Below are positions 30,581-38,877 of a DNA stretch of 64,000 nucleotides, piece after piece. The stretch covers positions 1,586,001 to 1,650,000 of the forward strand of contig NZ_CP076538.1 of the NCBI RefSeq assembly GCF_018885265.1, given 5' to 3'. The notes under the pieces were generated by a model. That model worked only from the letters and a program-made list of their open reading frames with translations. It did no database searches and was not told the origin of the DNA. This DNA comes from Amycolatopsis aidingensis. Its GTDB lineage: Bacteria; Actinomycetota; Actinomycetes; Mycobacteriales; Pseudonocardiaceae. Both the position numbers and the translations under genes were made by a program. Each line of letters begins with the position of its first letter. The first letter of the stretch is position 1.

Positions 30581-33099
30581 GTGAACCACTCGACCTGCGC
30601 CCGCCGGGAAGGCCGCCGCGCGGTTTCAAGGGCCCGTTCATCGCATGGGGCAACCTACTGGTGCTGGCCTGGCTCGCGGTCGCGGTGCTGTTGTTTGCCG
30701 TGCATCGGGAACTCGGCCTGCCGGTATGGCTCCCGTTACATGCCTTTCTGCTCGGCTCACTGACCAACGCGATCGTCGTCTGGTCCATGCACTTCGTGGT
30801 GGCACTGTGCCGTGTGCCGTCCCCTTCACCGCGGCGGATGGGTTTCGGGCTGGGCGCGTTGAACGTCTCCGTGCTGCTGGTGCTGCTCGGGGTCGGTACC
30901 GGGGTGCACTGGGTGGCTGGTACCGGTGCCGCCGGGATCACCGTGCTGGCCACGGTGCACGCGATACACCTGCTGCGGCTCCGGCGGCATGCGCTGACCG
31001 GCGGATACGGGTACCTGGTCGGGTACTACGCGGCCGCCGCGGTCGCACTGGCCATCGGTGGCACCCTGGGCGGCGCGCTGACCGCGGGCGGGATGGGGCT
31101 GTACGCCCGCCTGCTACCCGCGCACGCGCACCTCAACCTGTTCGGCTGGCTCGGCCTTTCGGTACTGGGCACGCTGTTCACCCTCTGGCCCACCGCGCTG
31201 CGCACCCGGATGCCCGCGGACTCGATGCGGCTGGCTCGGCGGGTGCTACCGCTGCTTCTCGCCGGCCTGGCCGCCATGACCGCCGGTTTCGTGCTTGCCA
31301 GTGCCTGGACCGTGCTGGCCGGCCTGGTCGCCTACGCGATCGCCGCCGGTGTGAGCCTGGCCCCGTTCGAGCTCGCCATGCTGCGACAGCGCCCGCGCAG
31401 GCCCGCGCCGTGGATGCTGGCCGCTGCCTCGTTCTGGTTCGTCGCGGCGGTCCTGATCGAAGCGGGTCTGCTGCTCGGCGCGGGGAAACCGGATGCCCCG
31501 GCCATGGTCGTCGGTGACCTGCTGCCCGTGCTGGTCGTCGGATTCGGGGCACAGATCCTGACCGGTGCGCTGACCCAGCTGCTCCCGGTCGTGCTCGGTC
31601 GGGGTCCCGCCGAGCACAAGCGGGTCGCCGCGGTGCTCGGCCGCGCCTGGCAGGTGCGGGTGATCGGCGGAAACGTGGCGGCGGTGCTGGTTGCCGTTGA
31701 CCTGCCCACCCCGCTGCCGTCGCTGGGCTGGGTCCTTGCCGCGATCTGCTTCGGTGCCTTCGTGCTGCTGGCGATGTCGGTGACCGTGCCGGTCGTCGTC
31801 CGTGGGGCGCTGCCCGCGTCGAACCATGGAGGGGCGACGACGATCGGCATCGCGGTCGGGCTGGCCGCGACGGTCGGCGCGGTGCTGCTCGGGGCAGGCG
31901 GTGCCCCCGGCTCCCCGGAACCGTCCTCGGCTGCCCCGGTGCGTACCGTGCAGGTCGAGTTGGCGGAGATGCGTATCGACCCGCCCGTGGTGCGGGTGCC
32001 GCCCGGCACCCGCTTGATGCTGCGCGTGGTCAACAACGGCGCCGCGCCACATGACCTCCGGCTGGCCAACGGCGCGCGCACCGACCGGCTCGGGAGCGGG
32101 GACAGCGAGCTACTGGACGCCGGCGTGATCGACGGCACGGTCGATGGCTGGTGCACGATCACCGGCCACCGCGCGGCCGGGATGACCATGACGATCCGGC
32201 CCGCGGGGGACGGGCGAGCCGGGCCCGAGGGCATCGACCCGGCGGCCCGGCCCGGCCCCGGCTGGCGCCCCCGGGACGCCGCGCTGCCTCCCGCGGACGC
32301 GGGCACGCTGCACCGGGTCGAGCTGCGGGTGTCCGAGACGGAGCTGGAGCTCGCTCCCGGTCACCGGCAGCGCAGGTGGACCTTCGGTGGGACCACACCC
32401 GGTCCCACGCTGCGCGGCGAGGTCGGCGACCGGTTCGAGATCACCCTCGTCAACGATGGTTCGCTCGGGCACGGCGTCGACTTCCACGCCGGAGCGCTCG
32501 CCCCGGAGGAGCCCATGCGCACGATTGCGCCGGGGGAACGCCTTGTCTACCGCTTCACCGCGCGCCGGGCCGGTGCGTGGCTGTACCACTGCTCGGCCAC
32601 CCCGATGTCCCAGCACATCGCGAACGGCATGTACGGCGCGGTGATCATCGATCCGCCCCGGCTGCCGCCCGTGGACCGGGAGTACCTGCTGGTCGGAGCG
32701 CAGCTCTACGCCGGAGAGCCAGGAAGTGACCCGCAGGTCGCGAAGATCGACGCGGGAGCACCGGATGGCTGGCAGTTCAACGGAACGGCGGGGCAGTACG
32801 TGCACGCACCGCTCGCGGCGAGGGCGGGGGAGCGGGTGCGGTTCTGGGTGGTCAACGCGGGTCCCGGTGGCACGCTGAGCTTTCACGTGGTCGGCGGCCA
32901 GTTCGACACGGTGTATCGCGAGGGAGCCTGGGCGTTGCGCCCCGGCGCGGACGGCGGAGCCCAGACCTTGGGTCTCGCCCCGGCGCAGGGCGGGTTCGCC
33001 GAGCTGACCTTCCCCGAGCCGGGGCGTTACCCCTTCGTGGACCACGACATGCGGCATGCCGAGGGCGGGGCGCGAGGATTCGTGGACGTGGTTCCGTGA
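30577..33099 (+). CDS. nirK: membrane-anchored copper nitrite reductase fused to an extra cupredoxin
   Basis: An 840-aa protein against ~360-380 for ordinary NirK. Residues ~20-450 form about 12 membrane helices with a HAHLNLFGWLG motif like that of NnrS/oxidase-type membrane proteins. Residues ~460-545 are a cupredoxin with a full type 1 copper signature (PHDLRL His, then Cys526, His531, Met536). Residues ~575-840 are the two-domain CuNIR: His632 and His637 (five apart, as His95/His100 of NirK), His671-Cys672, His680, Met685 for the type 1/type 2 sites, and His770 and His823 completing type 2 copper and the active site. It would reduce nitrite to NO outside the membrane. ATG overlaps narI; stop overlaps the CopD-like gene. 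Confidence 0.93.
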   Translation: MSEPLDLRPPGRPPRGFKGPFIAWGNLLVLAWLAVAVLLFAVHRELGLPVWLPLHAFLLGSLTNAIVVWSMHFVVALCRVPSPSPRRMGFGLGALNVSVLLVLLGVGTGVHWVAGTGAAGITVLATVHAIHLLRLRRHALTGGYGYLVGYYAAAAVALAIGGTLGGALTAGGMGLYARLLPAHAHLNLFGWLGLSVLGTLFTLWPTALRTRMPADSMRLARRVLPLLLAGLAAMTAGFVLASAWTVLAGLVAYAIAAGVSLAPFELAMLRQRPRRPAPWMLAAASFWFVAAVLIEAGLLLGAGKPDAPAMVVGDLLPVLVVGFGAQILTGALTQLLPVVLGRGPAEHKRVAAVLGRAWQVRVIGGNVAAVLVAVDLPTPLPSLGWVLAAICFGAFVLLAMSVTVPVVVRGALPASNHGGATTIGIAVGLAATVGAVLLGAGGAPGSPEPSSAAPVRTVQVELAEMRIDPPVVRVPPGTRLMLRVVNNGAAPHDLRLANGARTDRLGSGDSELLDAGVIDGTVDGWCTITGHRAAGMTMTIRPAGDGRAGPEGIDPAARPGPGWRPRDAALPPADAGTLHRVELRVSETELELAPGHRQRRWTFGGTTPGPTLRGEVGDRFEITLVNDGSLGHGVDFHAGALAPEEPMRTIAPGERLVYRFTARRAGAWLYHCSATPMSQHIANGMYGAVIIDPPRLPPVDREYLLVGAQLYAGEPGSDPQVAKIDAGAPDGWQFNGTAGQYVHAPLAARAGERVRFWVVNAGPGGTLSFHVVGGQFDTVYREGAWALRPGADGGAQTLGLAPAQGGFAELTFPEPGRYPFVDHDMRHAEGGARGFVDVVP

Positions 33100-33536
33100 T
33101 CGACGTCTGGACGCTGGTTCGCTTCGTGCACATTGTGGGTGCCGCGCTGTGGGTCGGCGGTCAGCTGACGATCAGCCTGGCCGTACTGCCTCCGGTGCGT
33201 ACGCTACTGGGGCCGGACAGGCGCGTGAGCGTGCTCAGGTCGGTCGGCCGCCGGTTCGCGGTGATCACCATGGCGGTGTTCCTGCCCAGCCAGCTCGCGA
33301 CCGGCCTACTGCTGGCCTGGCACAACGGCGTGACCTGGCAATCGCTGACCGAAGCGGGCTACGGCCGGCTGCTCCTCGCGAAGCTCGCATTGTTCGCCCT
33401 GGTCATGGTGGCGGCGTCAGTACACGGTATCGCGCAGGGCAGAGGCAGGGCGTGGCTGGCGAGGGCCGCCGCGACCGCCGCGCTCACCGGCTCCCTCGGT
33501 GTCCTGCTGCTTGCCACCGGCCTGACGGCGGGCTGA
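33096..33536 (+). CDS. CopD-like four-helix membrane protein
   Basis: A 146-aa protein with four transmembrane helices. The first, LVRFVHIVGAALWVGGQL, has the His and the GxxxWxGG pattern of CopD/YcnJ-type and related haem- or copper-linked membrane proteins. GTG start overlapping the CuNIR stop (GTGA), last gene of the nar-nir operon. A role in copper supply to, or electron flow toward, the nitrite reductase is plausible from position only. Confidence 0.75.
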   Translation: MIDVWTLVRFVHIVGAALWVGGQLTISLAVLPPVRTLLGPDRRVSVLRSVGRRFAVITMAVFLPSQLATGLLLAWHNGVTWQSLTEAGYGRLLLAKLALFALVMVAASVHGIAQGRGRAWLARAAATAALTGSLGVLLLATGLTAG

Positions 33537-33614
33537 CGCCCAACGGTCCTCGTGGCGCGGGCTGTACTCGGTCGCGCTCCACGGTATCTCGCCGTGCGCC
33601 GTCTCAGGCGCCGG

Positions 33615-34682
33615 TCAGTAACGGAGCAGGGCGGCGACCGTGGATCGGCCCGGTGCCCCGGGGTAGACGGTGCCGCCGGTGCGCAGCGTGCCGACCACCG
33701 CGGGCTCCAGCGCCGGGTCCGCGCCTTCCGGCAGGAACAGCACCGCTATCCGGCCGGACTCGGCCGCCGCGAGCACCTCGGCCTGCCGGTCGAGGGCGAG
33801 GTCGGTACCTTCCGCGGCGCGGAAGGCGGCCGCCGCCTCGGCGGCGCGGCTGGCGAAAAGCGGTTCCACCAGTGCCCATGCCCGTGCGTGCAGTTCGGCG
33901 GCCGTCAACCTGTCCGGGCTGCCCTCGATACCTTCGCGCAGCACGTGCGGGTAGCTGGTGAGTCCGCGGTAGGCGGCCCTGATCCGGTCTACCCCGGCCA
34001 GTACGAGGGGCACTCGTTCGCTGGGCAGGCTGCCACGCAGTGCCTTGTCCACGATCCGTAGGTATCGGTGCAAGCGTTCGTTCTCGAGTTCGGCACCGAC
34101 GCCCTGGCCGTGCTGGATCGTCCGCACCCGCAGTCCGAACCGCTCCCCGGTGTGGAACCCGTGCTCACGCCCCGGCTGGTCGAACCGCAGTGCCCCGGCG
34201 ATCCCGTGTGGCAGGTCCGGTACCGCGACCTGGTGTATCCGGTCTCGCGTCCCGGACAGCAGCCTGGTCTGGTTCTCGCTCAGCGCCAGCACGAGGAAGC
34301 GCCCGTCCTCGGTGAGCAGGGGAAGCAGCGGGGAGATGTGGAAGCGGTCGGCCACGAGCACCCGCTCGGCGAAGGCGCGTGGCAGGCGGAACCAGCGGGC
34401 CCAGCCCGCGCGCAGGAACAACGCGAGCCCATCACTTTGGTGCCGCCAGAAACCGGCGTTCGCCACCAGCTCGTTCGCCGGCCGCAGGATGTCCGCGATC
34501 CGTGCTCCCCGCAGCCCCGTGCCGAGCAGTTCTGCGCGCGCGCTGTCGAGGAGGTTACGCAGCCGGATGGGGTCCTGTCCGGTCGCCGATCCGCTGCGGT
34601 GTGTCGGCAGGTAGACCGACACGCTGGGTGCCGGTGGCTGCCTGATCAGCAGGTCCAGCTCCGCGCGGGAAAGCAGGTCCAC
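33615..34682 (-). CDS. baeRF-family protein, Rv2629-like
   Basis: A 355-aa protein of the bacterial archaeo-eukaryotic release factor group (baeRF, related to Rv2629). It has an N-terminal VSVYLPTHRSGSATGQDPIRL block, a central LFLRAGWARWFRLPRAFAER(V) and FHISPLLPLL (residues ~85-130), an RNase H-like VPLVLAGVDRIRAAYRGLT, and a C-terminal L7Ae-like AVLAAAESGRIAVLFLPEG. Such proteins are thought to act on ribosomes; Rv2629 is a DosR-regulon gene. GTG start with AAGGAG 6 nt upstream. Two DosR-like boxes lie 70-106 bp upstream. Likely role: ribosome-associated response in hypoxia, inferred. Confidence 0.85.
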   Translation of the reverse strand: MDLLSRAELDLLIRQPPAPSVSVYLPTHRSGSATGQDPIRLRNLLDSARAELLGTGLRGARIADILRPANELVANAGFWRHQSDGLALFLRAGWARWFRLPRAFAERVLVADRFHISPLLPLLTEDGRFLVLALSENQTRLLSGTRDRIHQVAVPDLPHGIAGALRFDQPGREHGFHTGERFGLRVRTIQHGQGVGAELENERLHRYLRIVDKALRGSLPSERVPLVLAGVDRIRAAYRGLTSYPHVLREGIEGSPDRLTAAELHARAWALVEPLFASRAAEAAAAFRAAEGTDLALDRQAEVLAAAESGRIAVLFLPEGADPALEPAVVGTLRTGGTVYPGAPGRSTVAALLRY

Positions 34683-34751
34683 GGCAGCTCCTTAGGATCG
34701 CCCGGTGAGCTCGTCCAGCTCAGCCTGACCGCAACCTCGCGGCGGGCGAGA

Positions 34752-34788
34752 GAGCCGATGGTCCCTGGTCCGGAAGGGCTCAGGTCCC
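34752..34788 (-). promoter_or_regulatory. DosR-like boxes upstream of the baeRF gene
   Basis: On the minus strand GGGACCATCGGCTC (34765-34752) and, 23 bp further up, GGGACCTGAGCCCT (34788-34775, weaker). The proximal centre is about 43 bp before a start predicted by CAGGCT (34727-34722), leaving a ~33-nt leader. Confidence 0.65.
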
Positions 34789-34818
34789 GTCCGCGGCCAC
34801 GCACCGGCACGCCGGCCG

Positions 34819-35445
34819 TCAGGCGGGTTTGCGGGCGGCGAGACGTTCCACGATGCCGAGCTTGAAGCGCTCGTGCCGCTCGATGTCGAAGCCCTGCTCG
34901 CGCACGTGCAACAGTGGCCTGCGCCGGAAGTTCTCCCCGCCGACCGGAACGGACACCACCTCCAGCAGGCGTTGTACGGCGCGGGCGAACAGCGCGGTGC
35001 TCACCACATGGTCGGCGAGCAGCAACAGCCCGCCGGGGCGCAGTACCCGCCACATCTGCCCGACGGCCACCCGGTCGTCCGGCACCGCGCACAGCGAGAA
35101 GGTGCAGACCACGGTGTCGAAGGAGGCGTCGGGGAACTCCAGCTCCTGGGCGTCCCCGAGGCGCAGGTCGGCCGCCGACCCGGCCCGCTCCGCCCGCATG
35201 CGTGCCTGCTCCAGCATGGCGGGGCTGAAGTCGATGCCGGTGAGCCGCACGTCCTCGGGGTACCGGTGCAGGTTCAGGCCGGTGCCAACGGCCACCTCGA
35301 GCACCTCGCCGCGCGCCTGGTCACAGATCCACTGTCTGGTGTCCCCGAAGAACTTCCGGTCGGCGAAGGCCATTTGCTGGTCGTAGGACCGGGAGTGCCG
35401 ATCCCAGTACCGGCGCAGCTTCTCCTGCCTCGAGACGCTGGACAT
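34819..35445 (-). CDS. class I SAM-dependent methyltransferase
   Basis: A 208-aa methyltransferase (Methyltransf_11/25 type): motif I VLEVAVGTGLNLHRYP at about residues 48-63, motif II LTGIDFSPAML with the acidic residue that binds the SAM ribose, DAQELEFPDASFDTVVCTFSL for motifs III-IV, and LRPGGLLLLADHV (motif V/VI). The composition is close to UbiE/COQ5-like and phospholipid methyltransferases; the substrate is not evident. I chose ATG at 35445 (GAGAGGG 8 nt upstream) over ATG at 35454. Next to the WYL regulator on the same strand, 72 bp apart. Confidence 0.9.
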   Translation of the reverse strand: MSSVSRQEKLRRYWDRHSRSYDQQMAFADRKFFGDTRQWICDQARGEVLEVAVGTGLNLHRYPEDVRLTGIDFSPAMLEQARMRAERAGSAADLRLGDAQELEFPDASFDTVVCTFSLCAVPDDRVAVGQMWRVLRPGGLLLLADHVVSTALFARAVQRLLEVVSVPVGGENFRRRPLLHVREQGFDIERHERFKLGIVERLAARKPA

Positions 35446-35517
35446 GGCGACCATCCCTCTCCCGCTATCGGCGCCGGAACCGGTGAGCCTTCCGCACCAC
35501 GGCGTGCCCGGCAACCC

Positions 35518-36489
35518 TTATCCGGGTACGGAGCCGCTGAGCCGCTGGCCAGCCGCGCGGAGGTAGTCCAGCACCTCGGCGGAGCCCTCGACGGTGAACC
35601 CGGCGCCCATGCCGAGTACGCCTGCCAGCTGCCAGAAGACCTCGGCCAGCGAGTCGGCGCCGAGCCGCAACCGGCACTCGCGCTCGCCGAGCGGCTCGAC
35701 CTTGCGGGGTAGCGGGGCGTACAGCGCGGCGGACACCTGCTCGGCAGGCGCCCGCACGGTCACCACCGCCGCGTACCGGTAGGGCGCGGCCGCGATGGAC
35801 TCCGCGACATAGCCCGCCGGGTCCCCGGCCGGCAGCGGGCGTGGCTCGAACCTCCGCCCGGAAGGCACCGGCGCGGCGACCCGGTCCACCCGGAAGGTGC
35901 GCCAGTCCTCCCGGCCGCGATCGAAGGCGACCAGGTACCAGCGCCCGTACACGGTCACCAGGTGATGCGGCTCGGCCCGGCGGCCGCTGACCTCCTCGTC
36001 CCGGGAGCGGTAGTCGAAGGAAAGCAGCTCCCGGTCCCGGCAGGCCACCGCCAGCACGGTCAGGATCGCCGGGTCCACCCGGGGGCCGGAGCGCGGCTGC
36101 AGGTGGACGGTGGCCTCGCCGAGGGTGGTGACCCGCTGGCGCAGCCTGCTCGGCAGCACCTGTTCCAGTTTCGCCAGCGCCCGCACCGAGGATTCCTCGA
36201 TCCCGCTCACCCCGCTCGTCGCGGTGCGCAGCCCGACCGCGACGGCCACCGCCTCCTCGTCGTCAAGCAGCAGCGGGGGCAGGTTCTTGCCGGAGGCCAG
36301 CCGGTAGCCGCCCGCGGTGCCGGTGGTGCCCTCGACCGGGTAGCCCAGCTCGCGCAGCCGCTCGATATCCCGCCGTACGGTGCGCCCGGCCACGCCGAGC
36401 CGTTCGGCCAGTTCGGCACCCGACCATTCGCGCCTGCCCTGCAGCAGGGACAGCAGGCGCAGCATCCGGGCGGGCATGTTGGTCGTCAC
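35518..36489 (-). CDS. WYL-domain (YafY/DeoR-type HTH) regulator
   Basis: A 323-aa regulator: winged HTH at residues ~5-60 (RMLRLLSLLQGRREWSGAEL, VAGRTVRRDIERLRELGYPV), linker, then a WYL domain around 140-205 (ELLSFDYRSRDEEVSGRRAEPH, VTVYGRWYLVAFDRGREDWR) and a WCX extension. WYL regulators sense nucleic acid or other ligands. GTG at 36489 has GGAGG 8 nt upstream; ATG codons at 36504 and 36477 are alternatives. Divergent from a FAD-dependent oxidase with an AGGAC-N7-GTCCT repeat between, so it probably controls that gene. Confidence 0.9.
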   Translation of the reverse strand: MTTNMPARMLRLLSLLQGRREWSGAELAERLGVAGRTVRRDIERLRELGYPVEGTTGTAGGYRLASGKNLPPLLLDDEEAVAVAVGLRTATSGVSGIEESSVRALAKLEQVLPSRLRQRVTTLGEATVHLQPRSGPRVDPAILTVLAVACRDRELLSFDYRSRDEEVSGRRAEPHHLVTVYGRWYLVAFDRGREDWRTFRVDRVAAPVPSGRRFEPRPLPAGDPAGYVAESIAAAPYRYAAVVTVRAPAEQVSAALYAPLPRKVEPLGERECRLRLGADSLAEVFWQLAGVLGMGAGFTVEGSAEVLDYLRAAGQRLSGSVPG

Positions 36490-36511
36490 AGCTCCAGCCT
36501 CCATGGGCTTG

Positions 36512-36528
36512 AGGACAACTTACGTCCT
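36512..36528. promoter_or_regulatory. inverted repeat between WYL regulator and FAD oxidase
   Basis: AGGAC-N7-GTCCT in the 92-bp divergent gap (36490-36581), in an AT-richer stretch. Likely operator of the WYL protein. Confidence 0.45.
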
Positions 36529-36581
36529 AAAGCCTTCGTACTGTCGGTCCGGTCGGCACCCCGGAAGAAAGGAACGAGAAC

Positions 36582-37964
36582 ATGAGCGACGTCGGCACGG
36601 TAGCGGTGGACGTGAGTGCACTGACCGGCGCGGTGCGTGGCCCGGTGGCGGTGCCGGGGGACGAGGGGTACGACGCCGGTCGCTCCGCCTTCCAGACCGC
36701 GGCCTGGCACCGGCCGGACGTGGTGGTGAGCGCCACCGGCCCCGCGGATGTGCGGGCCGCGGTGGCCTTCGCGATGGAGCACGGGCTGGCGGTGGCGGTG
36801 CAGGCCACCGGGCACGGGATGCCGGTGGCGGCCGAAGGTGGGCTGCTGATCGACACCAGCCGGATGACCGGCCTCCGGGTGGATCCGGACACGGGTTCCG
36901 CCTGGCTGGCCGCCGGGGTGCGGTGGGACCAGGTGATCCACGAGGCCGCCCCGTACGGGCTGGCGCCGCTGTCCGGCAGCGCCGGGCATGTCGGTGCGGT
37001 CTCCTACACCCTCGGTGGCGGCGCCGGCCTGCTGAGCAGGCGGTATGGCTACGCGGCCGACCACGTCCTTGCCGTGGAGGTGGTCACCCCGGACGCGCGG
37101 GCGCGCAGGGTCACCGCGGAGTCGGATCCGGACCTGTTCTGGGCGCTGCGGGGCGGGCGCGGCAATTTCGGCGTCGTCACCGGGATCGAGATCGACCTGC
37201 TGCCGGTCGCCCGGCTCTACGGGGGCGGGCTGTACTTCGCAGCCGACCTGATCCCCCGGGTGCTGACCGCATGGCGGGAGCTGACCGCGAGGGCCCCGGA
37301 GGAACTGACCTCCTCGGTGGCGATCATCCCGTTCCCCGATCTGGAAGGGGTTCCCGAGGCGTTGCGCGGCAGGCTGCTCGCCCATGTCCGGGTCGCCTTC
37401 CTCGGTCCGGCCGGGCAGGCCGAGCGGCTGCTCGGGCCGTTGCGCGCGCTCGGCCCGGAGCCGGTCGGCGGACTGCGGGACATGCCGTACTCCGAGTCCG
37501 GAACCATCCACAGTGAACCACCGGTTCCGATGCCCTATCACGCCAGCCATGCCCTGCTGCCCGAACTGGATGACGCCGCCATCGACGCGGTGCTCGAGGT
37601 CGCCGGTCCGGACGCGCCGCGTCCGCAGATCGCCGAACTGCGGCATTTCGGCGGGGCCATGGCTCGCCAGCCGGCGGTCCCGAACCCGGTCGGGCACCGG
37701 GCAGCGCGCTATATCGCGAGCACACTGTCCGCGGTGGACTCGGCCGGGCTGGACGCCGTACGCCCGCTGCACCAGCGCTTCCTGGACGCGCTGGCCCCGC
37801 GCAGCCTCGGCAGCTGCCTGAACTTCCTCTACGGCGAACGGGCCGGGGTCGAGCGGGTGCGCGAGGCCTATGAACCGGCGGACTACCGGCGGCTGGCCGA
37901 GCTCAAGGCCAGGTACGACCCGGACAATCTGTTCCGGCTCAACCACAACATCCCGCCTGCCTGA
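36582..37964 (+). CDS. FAD-binding (PCMH/BBE) oxidoreductase
   Basis: A 460-aa flavoprotein of the berberine-bridge/6-hydroxynicotine oxidase family. The PCMH FAD domain spans ~40-215: VVVSATGPADVRAAVAFA, VQATGHGMPVAAEGGLLIDTSRM (the His in TGHG is where bicovalent members attach FAD; the second Cys site is not visible, GSAGHVGAVSYTLGGG), then ESDPDLFWALRGGRGNFGVV. The C-terminal BBE segment ends YDPDNLFRLNHNIPP. No signal peptide. It oxidises an alcohol, amine or sugar with O2; substrate unknown. Divergent from the WYL regulator. Confidence 0.92.
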   Translation: MSDVGTVAVDVSALTGAVRGPVAVPGDEGYDAGRSAFQTAAWHRPDVVVSATGPADVRAAVAFAMEHGLAVAVQATGHGMPVAAEGGLLIDTSRMTGLRVDPDTGSAWLAAGVRWDQVIHEAAPYGLAPLSGSAGHVGAVSYTLGGGAGLLSRRYGYAADHVLAVEVVTPDARARRVTAESDPDLFWALRGGRGNFGVVTGIEIDLLPVARLYGGGLYFAADLIPRVLTAWRELTARAPEELTSSVAIIPFPDLEGVPEALRGRLLAHVRVAFLGPAGQAERLLGPLRALGPEPVGGLRDMPYSESGTIHSEPPVPMPYHASHALLPELDDAAIDAVLEVAGPDAPRPQIAELRHFGGAMARQPAVPNPVGHRAARYIASTLSAVDSAGLDAVRPLHQRFLDALAPRSLGSCLNFLYGERAGVERVREAYEPADYRRLAELKARYDPDNLFRLNHNIPPA

Positions 37965-37975
37965 ACAAAGGTGGC

Positions 37976-38272
37976 TCACCGCTGCCGCGGCGGTCGCGTC
38001 CGCCGCGGCGCGGAGTCCTCCGGCCTGCCGGTGAGTTCGATATCGCGGTCCCCTGGGAGGCCGCGCAGCGAGATCGCCTGCATCGGGCAGCAGCGTGCCG
38101 CCGCGGCCGCCGCCGCGTAGTCCCGCTCCGTCAGCCTGCGCCGGTAGCGCAGCCGCCCGTCGGTGCCCAGTTCGAACAGCCCGGGCGCCTCGGCCTGGCA
38201 GATCGCGTACAGCTCGCACCGGTCGTTGTCCACGCTGATCCGCGGCCCACTGCGAAAACGTTCGAAGCTCAC
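37976..38272 (-). CDS. single-cluster ferredoxin
   Basis: A 98-aa ferredoxin: VDNDRCELYAICQAEAPGLFEL with Cys-x5-Cys, then ARCCPMQAI with the last Cys-Pro. Three spaced cysteines fit a [3Fe-4S] or [4Fe-4S] centre, as in small actinomycete ferredoxins that serve P450s. The C-terminal ~30 residues are Arg/Pro-rich. The GTG start overlaps the stop of the ferric-reductase-like membrane gene (GTGA), so its likely partner is that membrane haem protein rather than the P450 at 41.6 kb. Confidence 0.9.
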   Translation of the reverse strand: MSFERFRSGPRISVDNDRCELYAICQAEAPGLFELGTDGRLRYRRRLTERDYAAAAAAARCCPMQAISLRGLPGDRDIELTGRPEDSAPRRTRPPRQR

Positions 38273-38877
38273 ACCCGCTCCTCGAGAATCCCGAATCTTT
38301 TCAAGGTCCGTGTCGGCAGGAACCGCAGCGCCGCCAGGGTCACCGCGGGCACCAGCAGGGTGGTCCCGCCCAGCCACAGCACCGCCAGGCTGCCGCCCGC
38401 GATCGCGCCGAACAGCGAGTGCAGCACCAGCAGCAGGAACGCGAGATACGCGGTGCGGTGCAGCCAGATCCAGCGGCGATAGGCGGTCCACCGGTACAGC
38501 CCCGCGGTCAGGGCGATGGCCAGCATCAGCTGTAGCCCCACCACGCCGAGCGTGTGCCGCAGCAGGCTTCCCGGCAGCAGCGGCACCATCAAGGTCGGCA
38601 GGCCGAGCGAATCGGGCCCGAGGAAGCGGTAGCTCAGTGCGTGAATAGTGCCGAAGCACAGCGTGATGGTGGCCAGCACCAGGTGCCCGCCGCGCACGGT
38701 CCGGCGACCGGCGAGCCGGTGTGCCCAGCCGGTCGTGGTGAGCACTCCCCAGCACAGGGTCAGGCACATGAACGCGTAGGCGACCCGTGCGGACAGCGCC
38801 GCGACACCCCTGACCCCGGTGCCCGCCGGTGCGGCGGACACCAGGGCAGGGGAGAGGCTGTCAGCAAGAACGCCCAC
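38269..38877 (-). CDS. ferric reductase-like/MsrQ-like haem membrane protein
   Basis: A 202-aa protein with six helices and the ferric-reductase-like transmembrane domain. Haem-ligand candidates are His in RGGHLVLATITLCFGTIHAL and the MsrQ-like pair in RRWIWLHRTAYLAFLLLVLH. There is no FAD/NAD domain, as in MsrQ, which takes electrons from a separate cytosolic donor and feeds a secreted partner. Here a ferredoxin gene overlaps its 3' end and a secreted DUF1996 gene overlaps its 5' end by 17 bp. GTG start with GAGGTG 9-10 nt upstream. Proposed role: electron transfer across the membrane. Confidence 0.85.
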   Translation of the reverse strand: MGVLADSLSPALVSAAPAGTGVRGVAALSARVAYAFMCLTLCWGVLTTTGWAHRLAGRRTVRGGHLVLATITLCFGTIHALSYRFLGPDSLGLPTLMVPLLPGSLLRHTLGVVGLQLMLAIALTAGLYRWTAYRRWIWLHRTAYLAFLLLVLHSLFGAIAGGSLAVLWLGGTTLLVPAVTLAALRFLPTRTLKRFGILEERV

